From NCBI RefSeq assembly GCF_009733815.1, contig NZ_WNXY01000005.1, positions 62,001 to 126,000 on the forward strand: 64,000 bases of DNA, written 5' to 3'. Position numbers and translations under genes: made by a program. This DNA is from Pseudactinotalea suaedae. Its GTDB lineage: Bacteria > Actinomycetota > Actinomycetes > Actinomycetales > Beutenbergiaceae. Below the pieces are notes generated by a model. The model was given only the letters and a program-made list of their open reading frames with translations. It did no database searches and was not told the DNA's origin. Shown in pieces: positions 19,243 through 27,152 of this stretch (position 1 is its first letter; each line of letters starts with the position of its first letter).

Positions 19243-20067
19243 GTGACGCGGCAACCGCTGGTCGGGCACGTGGAGGCGAAGGCCCTGCACGTCATGAGCC
19301 TCAACATCCGACGGCCGGTCCCGACCCGACGCCGTGCCGACCGGTGGCAGCAACGCGCTCCACTGCTGCAGGAGCTGCTGCGGTCGGAGCAGCCGGCGCT
19401 GCTCGGCGTGCAGGAGGTGGTGCCGGAGCAGATGGCGGTGCTGCAGGAGGCGCTCGGAGGCCGGTACCGCTCCGCCGGGACCGGGCGGGGTCGCACGGGC
19501 GACGGCGAGGCGTGCCCGATCTGGTGGGACGAGGACCGCGTGGAGGTGCTGGGCTGGCACCAGCGGGCGCTCTCGGACCGTCCGACGGTGCCGGGCTCGA
19601 TCTCCTGGGGCACCCCCCGGATCGCCGTCACCGCGACGGTGCGCGACCGGACGACGTCGGCGCGGGCCTTCGTCGTCAACACCCACCTCGACCATCTCTC
19701 AGGCCGGTCACGCGTGCGTGCGGCCGTCGCGATCCGTCAGCTGATCGCGAGGCAGTCGCTGCCGGCGATCGTGACGGGCGACCTCAACGCCGGCGCCAGG
19801 TCGGCGTCCGTGAGGGCGTTCCTGGCCGGTGGCACGCTCGTCGACGCCTGGGAGGCGGCCAGCGCCAGGCTGACCCCCGCGTACGGCACGTTCGCGAGCT
19901 ACCGTCCACCGCGACCAGGAGGTCGCCGCATCGACTGGATCCTCGTCAGCCCCGACGTCGAGGTGCTCGCCGCGGGCATCGACGGTCGTCAGGTGAGCGG
20001 TGGCTGGGCGTCCGACCACCTGCCCGTGCACGCCGTGGTGCGGCTGCCTGAGGGAGTGGCGGCGTGA
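19243..20067 (+). CDS. Endonuclease/exonuclease/phosphatase family protein
   Basis: Metal-dependent phosphodiesterase fold (EEP superfamily), 274 aa. Family motifs appear in order: MSLNIRRP, LGVQEVV (metal-binding Glu), VVNTHLDHLS (catalytic His), TGDLNAG (Asp/Asn) and WASDHLPVHA (C-terminal Asp-His). Nucleic acid, sugar phosphate or lipid substrates are all possible. No signal peptide is seen, so it is probably cytosolic. TACGCT (19231-19236) is 6 bases before GTG 19243, a leaderless arrangement. The stop overlaps the downstream lipoprotein start by 4 bp, so the two are coupled. Confidence 0.85.
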   Translation: MTRQPLVGHVEAKALHVMSLNIRRPVPTRRRADRWQQRAPLLQELLRSEQPALLGVQEVVPEQMAVLQEALGGRYRSAGTGRGRTGDGEACPIWWDEDRVEVLGWHQRALSDRPTVPGSISWGTPRIAVTATVRDRTTSARAFVVNTHLDHLSGRSRVRAAVAIRQLIARQSLPAIVTGDLNAGARSASVRAFLAGGTLVDAWEAASARLTPAYGTFASYRPPRPGGRRIDWILVSPDVEVLAAGIDGRQVSGGWASDHLPVHAVVRLPEGVAA

Positions 20068-20537
20068 TGGTGCCGTCACGCCGGCGCCTCGCCATGCTCC
20101 TCACGGTCGTGCCGCTCGCCGCGGCGCTCGCGGCGTGCGCCGCGGCGCCGGTCCCGACGGGCGACGACGACATCACGGTCGTCGATGACGCCGAGCAGGC
20201 GAACCTCGTGCTCTACGTCAGCAACCAGTCCTTCGAGCACGATCGCGTCGACATCATGGTCAGGATCGACGGCGTGCTCGTGGTCGACCAGAGCTTCGCC
20301 GTCGAGGGGCAGCACAACTGGCTGGAGTTCCCGATCGAGCTTCCCGCCGGTGAGCACACGCTCGAGGCGACCTCCGGCACCGGCGTCGGGCTGTCCGAGC
20401 CGGTCACGGTGCCCGACGGCGAGAAGCGCTGGGTGGTGCTGGACTACTGGTACTACCCCGACAGGGGCGACGGCTCAGACGTCGTCGATCCCAGCTTGAC
20501 CCTCACCGTTCACGAGGAGCAGGTGGGATTCGCCTGA
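20064..20537 (+). CDS. Putative lipoprotein of unknown function
   Basis: Protein of 157 aa with an Arg-rich N-terminus, a hydrophobic stretch (residues 9-24) and a lipobox-like ALAAC, so it is probably acylated and membrane-anchored outside. The rest is predicted beta-rich with acidic patches and aromatic YWYYPDRGDG near the C-terminus. I do not recognise a family. The start is GTG 20064 or ATG 20067; GTG overlaps the upstream stop (GTGA). Overlap with the EEP-family gene suggests co-expression, but no functional link is clear. Confidence 0.7.
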   Translation: MMVPSRRRLAMLLTVVPLAAALAACAAAPVPTGDDDITVVDDAEQANLVLYVSNQSFEHDRVDIMVRIDGVLVVDQSFAVEGQHNWLEFPIELPAGEHTLEATSGTGVGLSEPVTVPDGEKRWVVLDYWYYPDRGDGSDVVDPSLTLTVHEEQVGFA

Positions 20538-20543
20538 ACCACG

Positions 20544-21293
20544 TCAGCGCCGGCGCGCCAGCACGATCAGCTCGTCGCTGGTCGCGGTGACGGGAGAGCG
20601 GTCCCAGTCGCCCCAGAGGTTCTCGACGGCGAAGCCTGCCTCGTGCAGGCTCGTCCGGATCTCGTCCTCGCTCCGGAAGCGCAACGTCTCCGCGTGCTCC
20701 AGATGGGTGCCGTCGGGGAGGTCGGTGTGGCCCACGTGGGTCTCGACGAACGACGACGGGGTTCCCACGACCTCGACGATCTCGCCCCACGCGGTGAACA
20801 CACCGCCGTCAGGGTGCTCGTGGGTGATCTCGGTGTGCTCACGGGTCCAGCGGGCGGGCCAGTCACGGTCGGGCTGGCGGGACTCGAACGCGAGGTGACC
20901 GCCGTCTGCCAGGGCGCGGTGCACCTGGGCGAGCGTGGTGGCCCAGGCCTGGTCCTCGACGAAGTACTGCGCGACGTGCCCCATCATCACGACGAGATCG
21001 GCGCTGCCGGAGGGGATGTCCGCCGCGGTGCCGTGGATCCAGGTGGGGAGGTCGCCGTCCTCACGGGTGCGGGCCACGTCGAGCATGGCGGCGGCGGGGT
21101 CCACGCCGACCGCCTGGAACCCGCGCCGGGCGAGGTCGACCGCGAACACGCCGGTCCCGCAGCCGAGGTCCACGACGGTCCGCGCCCGGACCTCGGCGGC
21201 CAGCGCCAGATAGAAGTCGTGATCATGACGTCCGGCGCACTCGGTGTCGTAGGTGGCGACGGCGCGAGGGTCCTCGGTCCACAGTGAGCTCAC
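20544..21293 (-). CDS. Class I SAM-dependent methyltransferase
   Basis: Cytosolic methyltransferase of 249 aa. Motif I is VVDLGCGTGVFAVDLARRG, followed by the acidic GVDPAAAML loop that contacts SAM ribose, and a post-II region DLVVMMGHVAQYF. Conserved start TEDPRAVATYD suggests GTG 21293; an ATG-equivalent 12 codons upstream (21329) is also open. The substrate is unknown; the closest general type is the methyltransferase-11/25 small-molecule group. Gene ends converge with the lipoprotein gene, 6 bases apart. Confidence 0.85.
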   Translation of the reverse strand: MSSLWTEDPRAVATYDTECAGRHDHDFYLALAAEVRARTVVDLGCGTGVFAVDLARRGFQAVGVDPAAAMLDVARTREDGDLPTWIHGTAADIPSGSADLVVMMGHVAQYFVEDQAWATTLAQVHRALADGGHLAFESRQPDRDWPARWTREHTEITHEHPDGGVFTAWGEIVEVVGTPSSFVETHVGHTDLPDGTHLEHAETLRFRSEDEIRTSLHEAGFAVENLWGDWDRSPVTATSDELIVLARRR

Positions 21294-21366
21294 GGAGCCA
21301 GCGTGCCGGTGGGGCGAGGCCAGGTCCAACAGAAATCGGGGTCCTGGCCGCGCCGGCCCGGCGGGT

Positions 21367-21873
21367 TCAGCGGTAGTTCACGTACTGCAGCGCGGCGTCG
21401 ATCTCGTCGTCGGCCTCGGCCCGCTTGAGCAGCGCCTGCACGGCCTGCAGGTCGTCACGGGACTTCGAGCTCACGCGGACCTCGTCGCCCTGGATCTGGG
21501 TCTTGACGCCCTTGGGGCCCTCGTCGCGGATCAGCTTGGTGATCTTCTTCGCAACCTCGGAGGTCAGGCCCTCCTTGATCGTGCCCGCGAGCTGGTACTC
21601 CTTGCCGGAGGCCTGCGGCTCACCCTCTCCGAGGTCGAGCGCCTTGAGGGAGACGCCGCGGCGGAACAGCTTCGACTCGAACACGTCGACGATCGCCTTG
21701 ACCCGCTCCGCCGAGTTCGCCTTCATCAGCACCGACTCGCCGGACCAGGCGATCGAGGCGCCCACGTTGCGGAAGTCGTACCGCTGCGCGATCTCCTTGG
21801 CGGCCTGGTTCAGGGCGTTGTCGACCTCCTGGCGGTCGACCTTGCTCACGATGTCGAACGAGCTGTCAGCCAT
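21367..21873 (-). CDS. yajQ: YajQ family nucleotide/cyclic-di-GMP-binding protein
   Basis: 168 aa, close to the YajQ norm of about 163. It begins [20 protein letters not shown] and ends [10 protein letters not shown], both typical. It has two RNP-like ferredoxin folds with the conserved [11 protein letters not shown]-like helix. Family members bind nucleotides; in Xanthomonas a homologue binds cyclic di-GMP and acts with a transcription factor. Role here is inferred only. GGAGCC upstream (minus strand) can serve as the ribosome binding site. Confidence 0.95.
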   Translation of the reverse strand: MADSSFDIVSKVDRQEVDNALNQAAKEIAQRYDFRNVGASIAWSGESVLMKANSAERVKAIVDVFESKLFRRGVSLKALDLGEGEPQASGKEYQLAGTIKEGLTSEVAKKITKLIRDEGPKGVKTQIQGDEVRVSSKSRDDLQAVQALLKRAEADDEIDAALQYVNYR

Positions 21874-21966
21874 CTCTCGGCTCCTGTTCTGGTGGCGGGG
21901 TGGTCCCCTCGCGTTCGGGGACCGGTGTCTGGCTTGCTATCCTTCCATCCGGTCGTTCGCGACCAT

Positions 21967-22048
21967 GGCGGGTTACCCGAGTGGCCAAAGGGAGCTGACT
22001 GTAAATCAGCCGCGTTACGCTTCGGGGGTTCGAATCCCTCACCCGCCA
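21967..22048 (+). tRNA. tRNA-Tyr (anticodon GTA)
   Basis: 82-nt class II tRNA. The acceptor GGCGGGT (21967-21973) pairs with ACCCGCC (22041-22047). The anticodon stem GCTGA/TCAGC encloses loop CTGTAAA with GTA at 22001-22003. A longer variable arm and a GGTTCGAATCC T-arm are present. CCA is not encoded. TATCCT at 21938-21943 with TTCGGG at 21914-21919 is a plausible promoter. Confidence 0.97.
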
Positions 22049-22208
22049 CCCCTCGAACCGTCCGCTGCTGCGGGCGGTTTCGTCGTCTGTGGGCCGTGCC
22101 CACCTCGGTCTCGACGCTCGCGCCGGGGCCTGCGGGGGAGGGGGCGCGTGACGTCGCTCACGCCGATTTCGCACGAGCGCGCAGGAGGCTGTACCCTCGT
22201 TCCTCGTT

Positions 22209-22281
22209 GCCCCGATAGCTCAGTCGGTAGAGCGTCTCCATGGTAAGGAGAAGGTCTAGGGTTCGATTCCCTATCGGGGCT
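22209..22281 (+). tRNA. tRNA-Thr (anticodon GGT)
   Basis: 73-nt tRNA with acceptor GCCCCGA pairing with TCGGGGC, D-arm AGCTCAGTCGGTAGAGC, anticodon stem TCTCC/GGAGA with loop ATGGTAA (GGT at 22242-22244), and a GGTTCGATTCC T-arm. CCA is not encoded. TACCCT at 22192-22197 is a plausible -10. Confidence 0.97.
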
Positions 22282-22311
22282 CTGAGCCCGCGGTCCCGCC
22301 GCGGGCCCTGC

Positions 22312-22385
22312 GGCGGGGTAGCTCAGACGGTCAGAGCGCACGACTCATAATCGTGAGGTCGCGGGTTCGATCCCCGCCCCCGCTA
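22312..22385 (+). tRNA. tRNA-Met (anticodon CAT, elongator type)
   Basis: 74-nt tRNA. The acceptor GGCGGGG pairs with CCCCGCT, giving a G-U first pair rather than the C-A mismatch of initiator tRNA, so the elongator is favoured. The anticodon loop CTCATAA holds CAT. The T-arm is GCGGG/CCCGC. It follows tRNA-Thr by 30 bases and precedes rpmG by 59 bases, so one transcript is likely. Confidence 0.95.
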
Positions 22386-22444
22386 CCCGAACAGCGACAT
22401 CAACGTGGCCCGAGCAGCGGCCGCGCACGAGCAGAGGAACACCA

Positions 22445-22615
22445 GTGGCCAGCAAGTCCGCGGACATCCGCCCGAAGATCACCCTCGCCTGCGAGGTGTG
22501 CAAGAGCCGCAACTACATCACGAAGAAGAACCGTCGGAACACCCCCGACCGGCTCGAGCTCGCGAAGTACTGCCCGCGCTGCAACCTCCACCGCAGCCAC
22601 CGCGAGACCCGCTGA
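22445..22615 (+). CDS. rpmG: 50S ribosomal protein L33
   Basis: Small ribosomal protein of 56 aa: [20 protein letters not shown] at the start and HRSHRETR at the end. Four cysteines in two pairs (CEVC and CPRC) make this the zinc-binding C+ paralogue. GTG 22445 is preceded by GAGGAAC. The tRNA-rpmG-MaoC-MaoC order is a familiar actinobacterial neighbourhood. It is short enough to be missed by length-filtered gene calling. Confidence 0.96.
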   Translation: MASKSADIRPKITLACEVCKSRNYITKKNRRNTPDRLELAKYCPRCNLHRSHRETR

Positions 22616-22633
22616 CCCAGCGTCGTCCCTGAC

Positions 22634-23080
22634 GTGGTCGACCTCAGCCGCGTCGGCGCCGTCTTCACAGGAACGGCGCCGTACGCCGTCTCGCGCGCGA
22701 AGATCACCGAGTTCGCCGACGCGGTCGGTGCCCGGTCCCCGCTGCACCACAGCCCGGAGGCGGCGGTCGAGGCCGGCTACAGCGACGTCGTCGCGCCCCC
22801 GACCTTCGCAGTCGTGATCGCCCAGCGCGCCGAGTCCGAGTACATCGCCGACCCCGCGTCCGGCATCGACTTCTCGCGCGTGGTGCACGCCAACGAGGGC
22901 TTCACCCACACGCGTCCCCTGGTCGCCGGAGACCTCGTGAGCACCGCGGTCCACGTGGACGGCCTGACCGAGCGGGCCGGCATCACCATGGTCACCACCC
23001 GTACCGAGATCACCGACGACGGCGGAGCGCACGTCGCGACCGTGGTCTCCACCCTCGCTGTGCGCGGGGAGAGCGCGTGA
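22634..23080 (+). CDS. MaoC/HadA-like dehydratase subunit, N-terminal type
   Basis: 148-aa hot-dog-fold protein of the FAS1-type MaoC N-terminal family. It begins VDLSRVGAVFTGTAPYAVSR and includes APPTFAVVIA and HANEGFTHTRPLVAGD. In mycobacteria HadA/HadC of this type pair with HadB to dehydrate 3-hydroxyacyl-ACP in fatty/mycolic acid elongation. This partner normally lacks the catalytic Asp/His pair. GTG 22634 follows rpmG by 18 bases, and the stop overlaps the next gene by 4 bp, which supports a heterodimer. The substrate in this organism is unknown. Confidence 0.85.
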   Translation: MVDLSRVGAVFTGTAPYAVSRAKITEFADAVGARSPLHHSPEAAVEAGYSDVVAPPTFAVVIAQRAESEYIADPASGIDFSRVVHANEGFTHTRPLVAGDLVSTAVHVDGLTERAGITMVTTRTEITDDGGAHVATVVSTLAVRGESA

Positions 23081-23496
23081 GCCTGGGCGCCGACACCGAG
23101 GTCGGCACCGAGCTGTTCACGCAGACCCGCGTGCTCGACCGCGCGCGCCTGGTCCGCTACGCAGGCGCCTCCGGCGACTTCAACCCGATCCACTGGAACG
23201 AGCGGTTCGCCACCGAGGTCGGCCTGCCCGGCGTGATCGCGCACGGCATGCTCACGATGGGGGTCGCAGGCGCGGCGCTGACCGACTGGCTCGGCGACCC
23301 CGGGCGGCTCGTGTCCTACGGCTGCCGTTTCACCCGCCCGGTCGTGGTCCCCGACCCGGGCGAGGTCGAGGTGGTGGTGCGCGCCGTCGTCGGGTCGCTC
23401 GACGCCGAGGCCGGCACCGCCCGCATCGACCTCACGGTCAGCGTCGACGGCAGCACCGTGCTCGGAAAGGCGCAGGCCCACGTCACCGTGGCCTGA
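23077..23496 (+). CDS. MaoC/HadB-like dehydratase, catalytic subunit
   Basis: 139-aa hot-dog protein. It carries the hydratase-2 motif with catalytic Asp and His (ASGDFNPIHWNE near residue 32) and the following GVIAHGMLTMG helix, as in HadB. It probably dehydrates (R)-3-hydroxyacyl thioesters with the preceding gene product. GTG 23077 overlaps the upstream stop. A tandem repeat follows immediately downstream. Confidence 0.87.
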   Translation: MSLGADTEVGTELFTQTRVLDRARLVRYAGASGDFNPIHWNERFATEVGLPGVIAHGMLTMGVAGAALTDWLGDPGRLVSYGCRFTRPVVVPDPGEVEVVVRAVVGSLDAEAGTARIDLTVSVDGSTVLGKAQAHVTVA

Positions 23497-23529
23497 TGGT
23501 CCGGGCGCTCCTCGCTCACCCGCAGGTGG

Positions 23530-23667
23530 CTCAGCGCCCACATGCGTGCAGCGCCGGTGCGTTTCGGCCCACGCCAGCGCCTCCGGTGGGCGCTGAGTCA
23601 CCGCTCTTGCAGGGAGGTGGGCGCTCAGTCACCGCTCCTGCAGGGATGTGGGCGCTCAGTCACCGCC
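23530..23667 (+). repeat. 31-bp tandem repeat with one inverted partial copy
   Basis: Two full 31-base copies begin at 23586 and 23617 and a 20-base partial copy at 23648. The core is GTGGGCGCTCAGTCACCGCT followed by a TGCAGGGA tail. An inverted fragment, CTCAGCGCCCAC, lies at 23530-23541. The array fills the 185-base space between convergent gene ends. It shares no sequence with the array at 9308, but has a similar size and placement. Confidence 0.8.
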
Positions 23668-23681
23668 ATATGGCGGAGGGG

Positions 23682-24710
23682 TCAGGTCGTCGTCCCGACC
23701 CGGAGCTCGACGTCGACCGAGAGCGACTTCGCGGTGCCGCCCGCGGCGAGGGTGAGCGCCGCCTCCGCGGCGTGCCTGCCCATGTCGGCGATGGGCTGCA
23801 CGAGCGTGGTGAGCGTGTCCTCGCCCAGCCACGGCAGGTCGATGCCGTCGAAACCGGCGACGGCGACGTCCTCAGGAACCCGCAAGCCCGCCTCGCGCGC
23901 GGCGATCAGCAGCCCGGCGGCGATCAGGTCGCTAAACCCCACCAACGCCGTCGGGCGGGAGGCGAGCAGGGCGCGGCCGGCGGCGATGCCCTCCTCGACC
24001 AGCGAGGCACACTGCCAGATCGCGACAGGCTCCACACCGGCCGCACGCAGGCCGTCGAGCCTGCGCGCCGTGATCGGCGCGGCAGGACGCCGCGTGGTGC
24101 CGGCGTCCACAGGGCCCGGCTGCGCGCCGCTCTGCCACGGCAGCGTCGCGACCGCCACCCGGGTGTGCCCCCGCTCTCGCAGGTGCTCCCCGAGCATCTG
24201 CATGCCTTCCTTGTCGCGGGCGCGCACCGACGCGCCCTGCCGCCCGGTGCCGCCGATCTGCACGGTCGGCAGCCCGCGTGCTCGGAGCGCCTCGATGGTG
24301 CGCGTCGAGGTCACCGCTCCGGCCATCAGCACCGCTGCGTCCATGGCGCCGTGCGTCAGCAGACTGCCCGGTGCCTCGTCCGAGCCGCTGGCCGGCAGCA
24401 TCAGGGTTCCGTAGCCCTGGGTCGCGAGGGTGGTCACGATGCCGTCGAGGAACTGGATCGAGACCGGGTCGCGGAAGGAACGCCGTACCGCTGACCCCAT
24501 CACCACGCCGATCACGCCCGAGCGCCCGCGCCGCAACGACGCCGCCACCGGGTCGGGCCCGTGGTAGCCGAGCTCGGCGGCCGCGGCGAGAACCTTCTCG
24601 CGGGTCGCCGACGAGATCGGTCCCGCGCCCGAGAACGCCAGGGACGCCGTCGACAACGAGACCCCGGCGGCGCGCGCGACGTCGGTCAGGGTGGTCGCAC
24701 TTCGGCCCAC
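23682..24710 (-). CDS. LacI family transcriptional regulator
   Basis: 342 aa. The N-terminal LacI-type helix-turn-helix reads TLTDVARAAGVSLSTASLAF and is followed by the hinge helix DPVAASLRRGRSGVIGVV. The rest is a periplasmic-binding-protein-like sensor (residues 62-342), which in this family binds a sugar or nucleoside. GTG 24710 has a strong GGAAGGAG ribosome binding site, and TAGGCT (24739-24744, minus strand) is a good -10. It is divergent from an MFS transporter, with a LacI-type palindrome between them, so local repression and possibly autoregulation are likely. Confidence 0.93.
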   Translation of the reverse strand: MGRSATTLTDVARAAGVSLSTASLAFSGAGPISSATREKVLAAAAELGYHGPDPVAASLRRGRSGVIGVVMGSAVRRSFRDPVSIQFLDGIVTTLATQGYGTLMLPASGSDEAPGSLLTHGAMDAAVLMAGAVTSTRTIEALRARGLPTVQIGGTGRQGASVRARDKEGMQMLGEHLRERGHTRVAVATLPWQSGAQPGPVDAGTTRRPAAPITARRLDGLRAAGVEPVAIWQCASLVEEGIAAGRALLASRPTALVGFSDLIAAGLLIAAREAGLRVPEDVAVAGFDGIDLPWLGEDTLTTLVQPIADMGRHAAEAALTLAAGGTAKSLSVDVELRVGTTT

Positions 24711-24755
24711 CGACGGCTCCTTCCGGTCGGGCGAATCAGCCTAGCCCAGCGGGGA

Positions 24756-24761
24756 TACCCT
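24756..24761 (+). promoter_or_regulatory. Likely -10 element of the MFS gene promoter
   Basis: TACCCT, 14 bases before the palindromic operator. Transcription from it would begin near 24768, so the operator would cover roughly +7 to +18, a position where a bound LacI protein blocks elongation or initiation. Confidence 0.5.
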
Positions 24762-24774
24762 AGATCCTGAGGCT

Positions 24775-24786
24775 CGAATCGATTCG
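24775..24786. promoter_or_regulatory. Palindromic LacI-family operator
   Basis: Perfect 12-bp palindrome CGAATCGATTCG with a central CG step, the hallmark of LacI/GalR operators (general form AAnCGnTT). It lies in the 125-base divergent region between the LacI gene and the MFS gene, just after a candidate MFS -10. Binding by the adjacent regulator is inferred. Confidence 0.7.
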
Positions 24787-24835
24787 CCGACGGCGCTGCC
24801 GGCCTCGCTGTCCTCCCACCACCTCTCGGGGAACG

Positions 24836-26050
24836 ATGTCCACCACTGCCACCGGCGCACGCGTGCGCCTCGCCGCCGCGTGCGTCTTCGGCGTCTTCGT
24901 GCTGAGCGGGCTCACGTTCGCGAGCTGGGCCTCGAGGCTCCCGGCCGTGCGTGACGCTCTCGATCTCGCGCCTGACGCGATGGGTCTCGTGCTGCTCGTC
25001 GGCGCCATGGGTTCCCTGCTGTCGCTCCCGCTGACCGGCCGGATCGTCTCGACGATCGGGTCGCGCAGCACGGTCGTGGCGGGCGCCCTCACCACGGCGA
25101 TCGGCATGGGCGGCGCCGTCGTCGCCGTGACGCAGGGCAGCATCGTCGGCGTGGCTGCGGGGCTGTTCGTCGCGATGATGGGCATCGGCTCGTGGGACAT
25201 GGCGATGAACTTCGCCGGCACCGTCGTGGAGCGGGCCCTCTCGCGCTCGATCATGCCGTGGTTCCACGCGGGCTTCTCGGTCGGTGCGGTGCTCGGAGCG
25301 GCCGGTGGCACGCTCGCGAGCGGCAACGACATCGGCCTGCCGCTGCACCTGGGCATCACGCTGGCGGTCGTCGTGGTCGCCGTCCTGCTCTGCGTGCGCG
25401 GTCTGCTCCCCGACGTCGAGCCGCAGCCCGACGGCACGACCGAATCGGCCCCCGCGCCCGGCTTCGCCCGGACCTGGCTGGAGCCCCGCACGCTGCTGAT
25501 CGGCCTGATCGTGCTGTCGGCGGCCCTGACCGAGGGTGCCGCCAACGACTGGCTGGCGCTCGCGGTCGTCGACGGCTTCGACGTCCCCAACAGCACCGGC
25601 GCGCTGGGCTTCACCGTGTTCGTGATCGCGATGACGGTGATGCGGTTCGCCGGGACCTGGCTGCTCGACCGGTTCGGGCGGCTGCTGGTGCTCCGCCTGT
25701 GCACCGGGTTCGCGATCGTGGGGCTCGCCATCTTCGGGCTCGTGCCGAACCTGCCGATCGCCCTGCTGGGTGCCGTGCTGTGGGGCTTCGGCGCCGCGCT
25801 GGGATTCCCGGTCGGCATGAGCGCCGCCACCGACGAGCCGCAGCGCGCCGCCGCGCGGCTGTCGGTGGTCTCCACGCTCGGCTACACCGCCTTCCTCATC
25901 GGCCCGCCGCTGCTGGGGCTGCTGGCCGACCACGTCGGCTACCGCGCGTCGCTGCTCGCGGTGCTGGTCCCGCTGGTGGTGAGCCTGCTGGTGCTGCCGG
26001 CTGCGGTGCCACGTGCGCCCGTGGACGCCGAGGCCACCGATCCGTCGTGA
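24836..26050 (+). CDS. MFS transporter
   Basis: Major facilitator of 404 aa with twelve predicted helices. It starts with a short cytoplasmic tail and then AAACVFGVFVLSGLTFASWASRLPAVRDAL, similar to the sugar/fucose-permease-like subgroup seen in actinobacteria. Between helices 2 and 3 the loop GRIVSTIGSR stands for the MFS signature. The middle loop (residues 188-206) is Pro/Asp-rich. The adjacent LacI regulator suggests an inducible carbohydrate or nucleoside-like substrate, but this is inference. Confidence 0.88.
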   Translation: MSTTATGARVRLAAACVFGVFVLSGLTFASWASRLPAVRDALDLAPDAMGLVLLVGAMGSLLSLPLTGRIVSTIGSRSTVVAGALTTAIGMGGAVVAVTQGSIVGVAAGLFVAMMGIGSWDMAMNFAGTVVERALSRSIMPWFHAGFSVGAVLGAAGGTLASGNDIGLPLHLGITLAVVVVAVLLCVRGLLPDVEPQPDGTTESAPAPGFARTWLEPRTLLIGLIVLSAALTEGAANDWLALAVVDGFDVPNSTGALGFTVFVIAMTVMRFAGTWLLDRFGRLLVLRLCTGFAIVGLAIFGLVPNLPIALLGAVLWGFGAALGFPVGMSAATDEPQRAAARLSVVSTLGYTAFLIGPPLLGLLADHVGYRASLLAVLVPLVVSLLVLPAAVPRAPVDAEATDPS

Positions 26051-26063
26051 CTACCCTGGCCCG

Positions 26064-27125
26064 ATGAGCCGCACCCTCGCCGACCTCACCACCCTGCGGG
26101 TCGGCGGCCCGGTGGGCCGCCTCGTGGAGGCGAGCACCGAGGAGGAGATCGTCGAGACGGTCGTCGCCGCCGACGAGGCCGGAGAGCCGCTGCTCGTCCT
26201 CGGTGGCGGGTCGAACGTGCTGGCGGCCGACGCCGGGTTCGCCGGCGTCGTGGTGCGCGACGCCCGCCAGGAGATCGCCGTCGAGTCCCAGGACGCGTGC
26301 GGTGGCGCCGCGTTCTGGGCCAGCGCCGGCATGCCGTGGGACAACCTGGTGCTGCGTGCGGTCGCCGAGGGCTGGGCCGGCGTCGAGGCGCTCTCGGGCA
26401 TCCCGGGCAGCACCGGCGCCACGCCGGTCCAGAACGTGGGCGCCTACGGGCAGGAGGTGGGCGACGTCGTCGCGATGGTGCGCACCTGGGACCGGCAGGA
26501 GAAGCGGTACCGCACCCTGGCGCACGGCGAGCTGGGGCTGGGCTACCGCACCTCGATCCTCAAGGAGTCGCTGCGCGATCGCACGAACGCCTGGTACCCG
26601 ACGCCCCGCTACGTGGTGCTGCGGGTGATGTTCCAGATGCGGCTGGCCACCCGCTCGACCCCGATCCGCTATCCCGAGCTCGCCCGTGCCCTCGACGTCG
26701 AGGTAGGGGAGCGGGTCGACGCCGCCGAGGTCCGCTCGGCGGTGCTGGCGCTGCGCGCCGGCAAGGGCATGGTGCTCGACGCCGACGATCCCGACACCTG
26801 GAGCGCCGGGTCGTTCTTCACCAACCCGGTGCTGCCCGAGGGATCCGCGCTCCCCGAGGGTGCCCCGCAGTGGCCGGCCGGCCCCGGCCTGGTCAAGACG
26901 AGCGCGGCCTGGCTGATCCAGCGAGCGGGCTTCGACAAGGGCTTCGCGGTGCCCGGGGGTGGTGCCGCCTCGCTGTCGACCAAGCACGCGCTCGCGATCA
27001 CGAACCGCGGCGGTGCGCGCGCCGCGGACCTCCTCGCGCTCGCGCGCACGGTCCGCGACGGCGTCCGCGACGCCTTCGCGATCACCCTGGAGCCGGAACC
27101 GGTCCTGATCGGCCTCGCGCTCTAG
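26064..27125 (+). CDS. murB: UDP-N-acetylenolpyruvoylglucosamine reductase
   Basis: FAD-dependent enzyme of peptidoglycan synthesis; it reduces UDP-GlcNAc-enolpyruvate to UDP-MurNAc with NADPH. 353 aa. The start LADLTTLRVGGPVGRLVEA and LVLGGGSNVLAADAGF are FAD-binding MurB motifs. ALSGIPGSTGATPVQNVGAYG is the diagnostic segment. GYRTSILK and the catalytic Ser region GSFFTNPVLP follow. ATG 26064 is chosen over upstream in-frame starts because TACCCT (26052-26057) is 6 bases upstream, a leaderless promoter. Confidence 0.96.
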   Translation: MSRTLADLTTLRVGGPVGRLVEASTEEEIVETVVAADEAGEPLLVLGGGSNVLAADAGFAGVVVRDARQEIAVESQDACGGAAFWASAGMPWDNLVLRAVAEGWAGVEALSGIPGSTGATPVQNVGAYGQEVGDVVAMVRTWDRQEKRYRTLAHGELGLGYRTSILKESLRDRTNAWYPTPRYVVLRVMFQMRLATRSTPIRYPELARALDVEVGERVDAAEVRSAVLALRAGKGMVLDADDPDTWSAGSFFTNPVLPEGSALPEGAPQWPAGPGLVKTSAAWLIQRAGFDKGFAVPGGGAASLSTKHALAITNRGGARAADLLALARTVRDGVRDAFAITLEPEPVLIGLAL

Positions 27126-27152
27126 CGACCGGCCGCGCTCAGTGCGGGCCTC

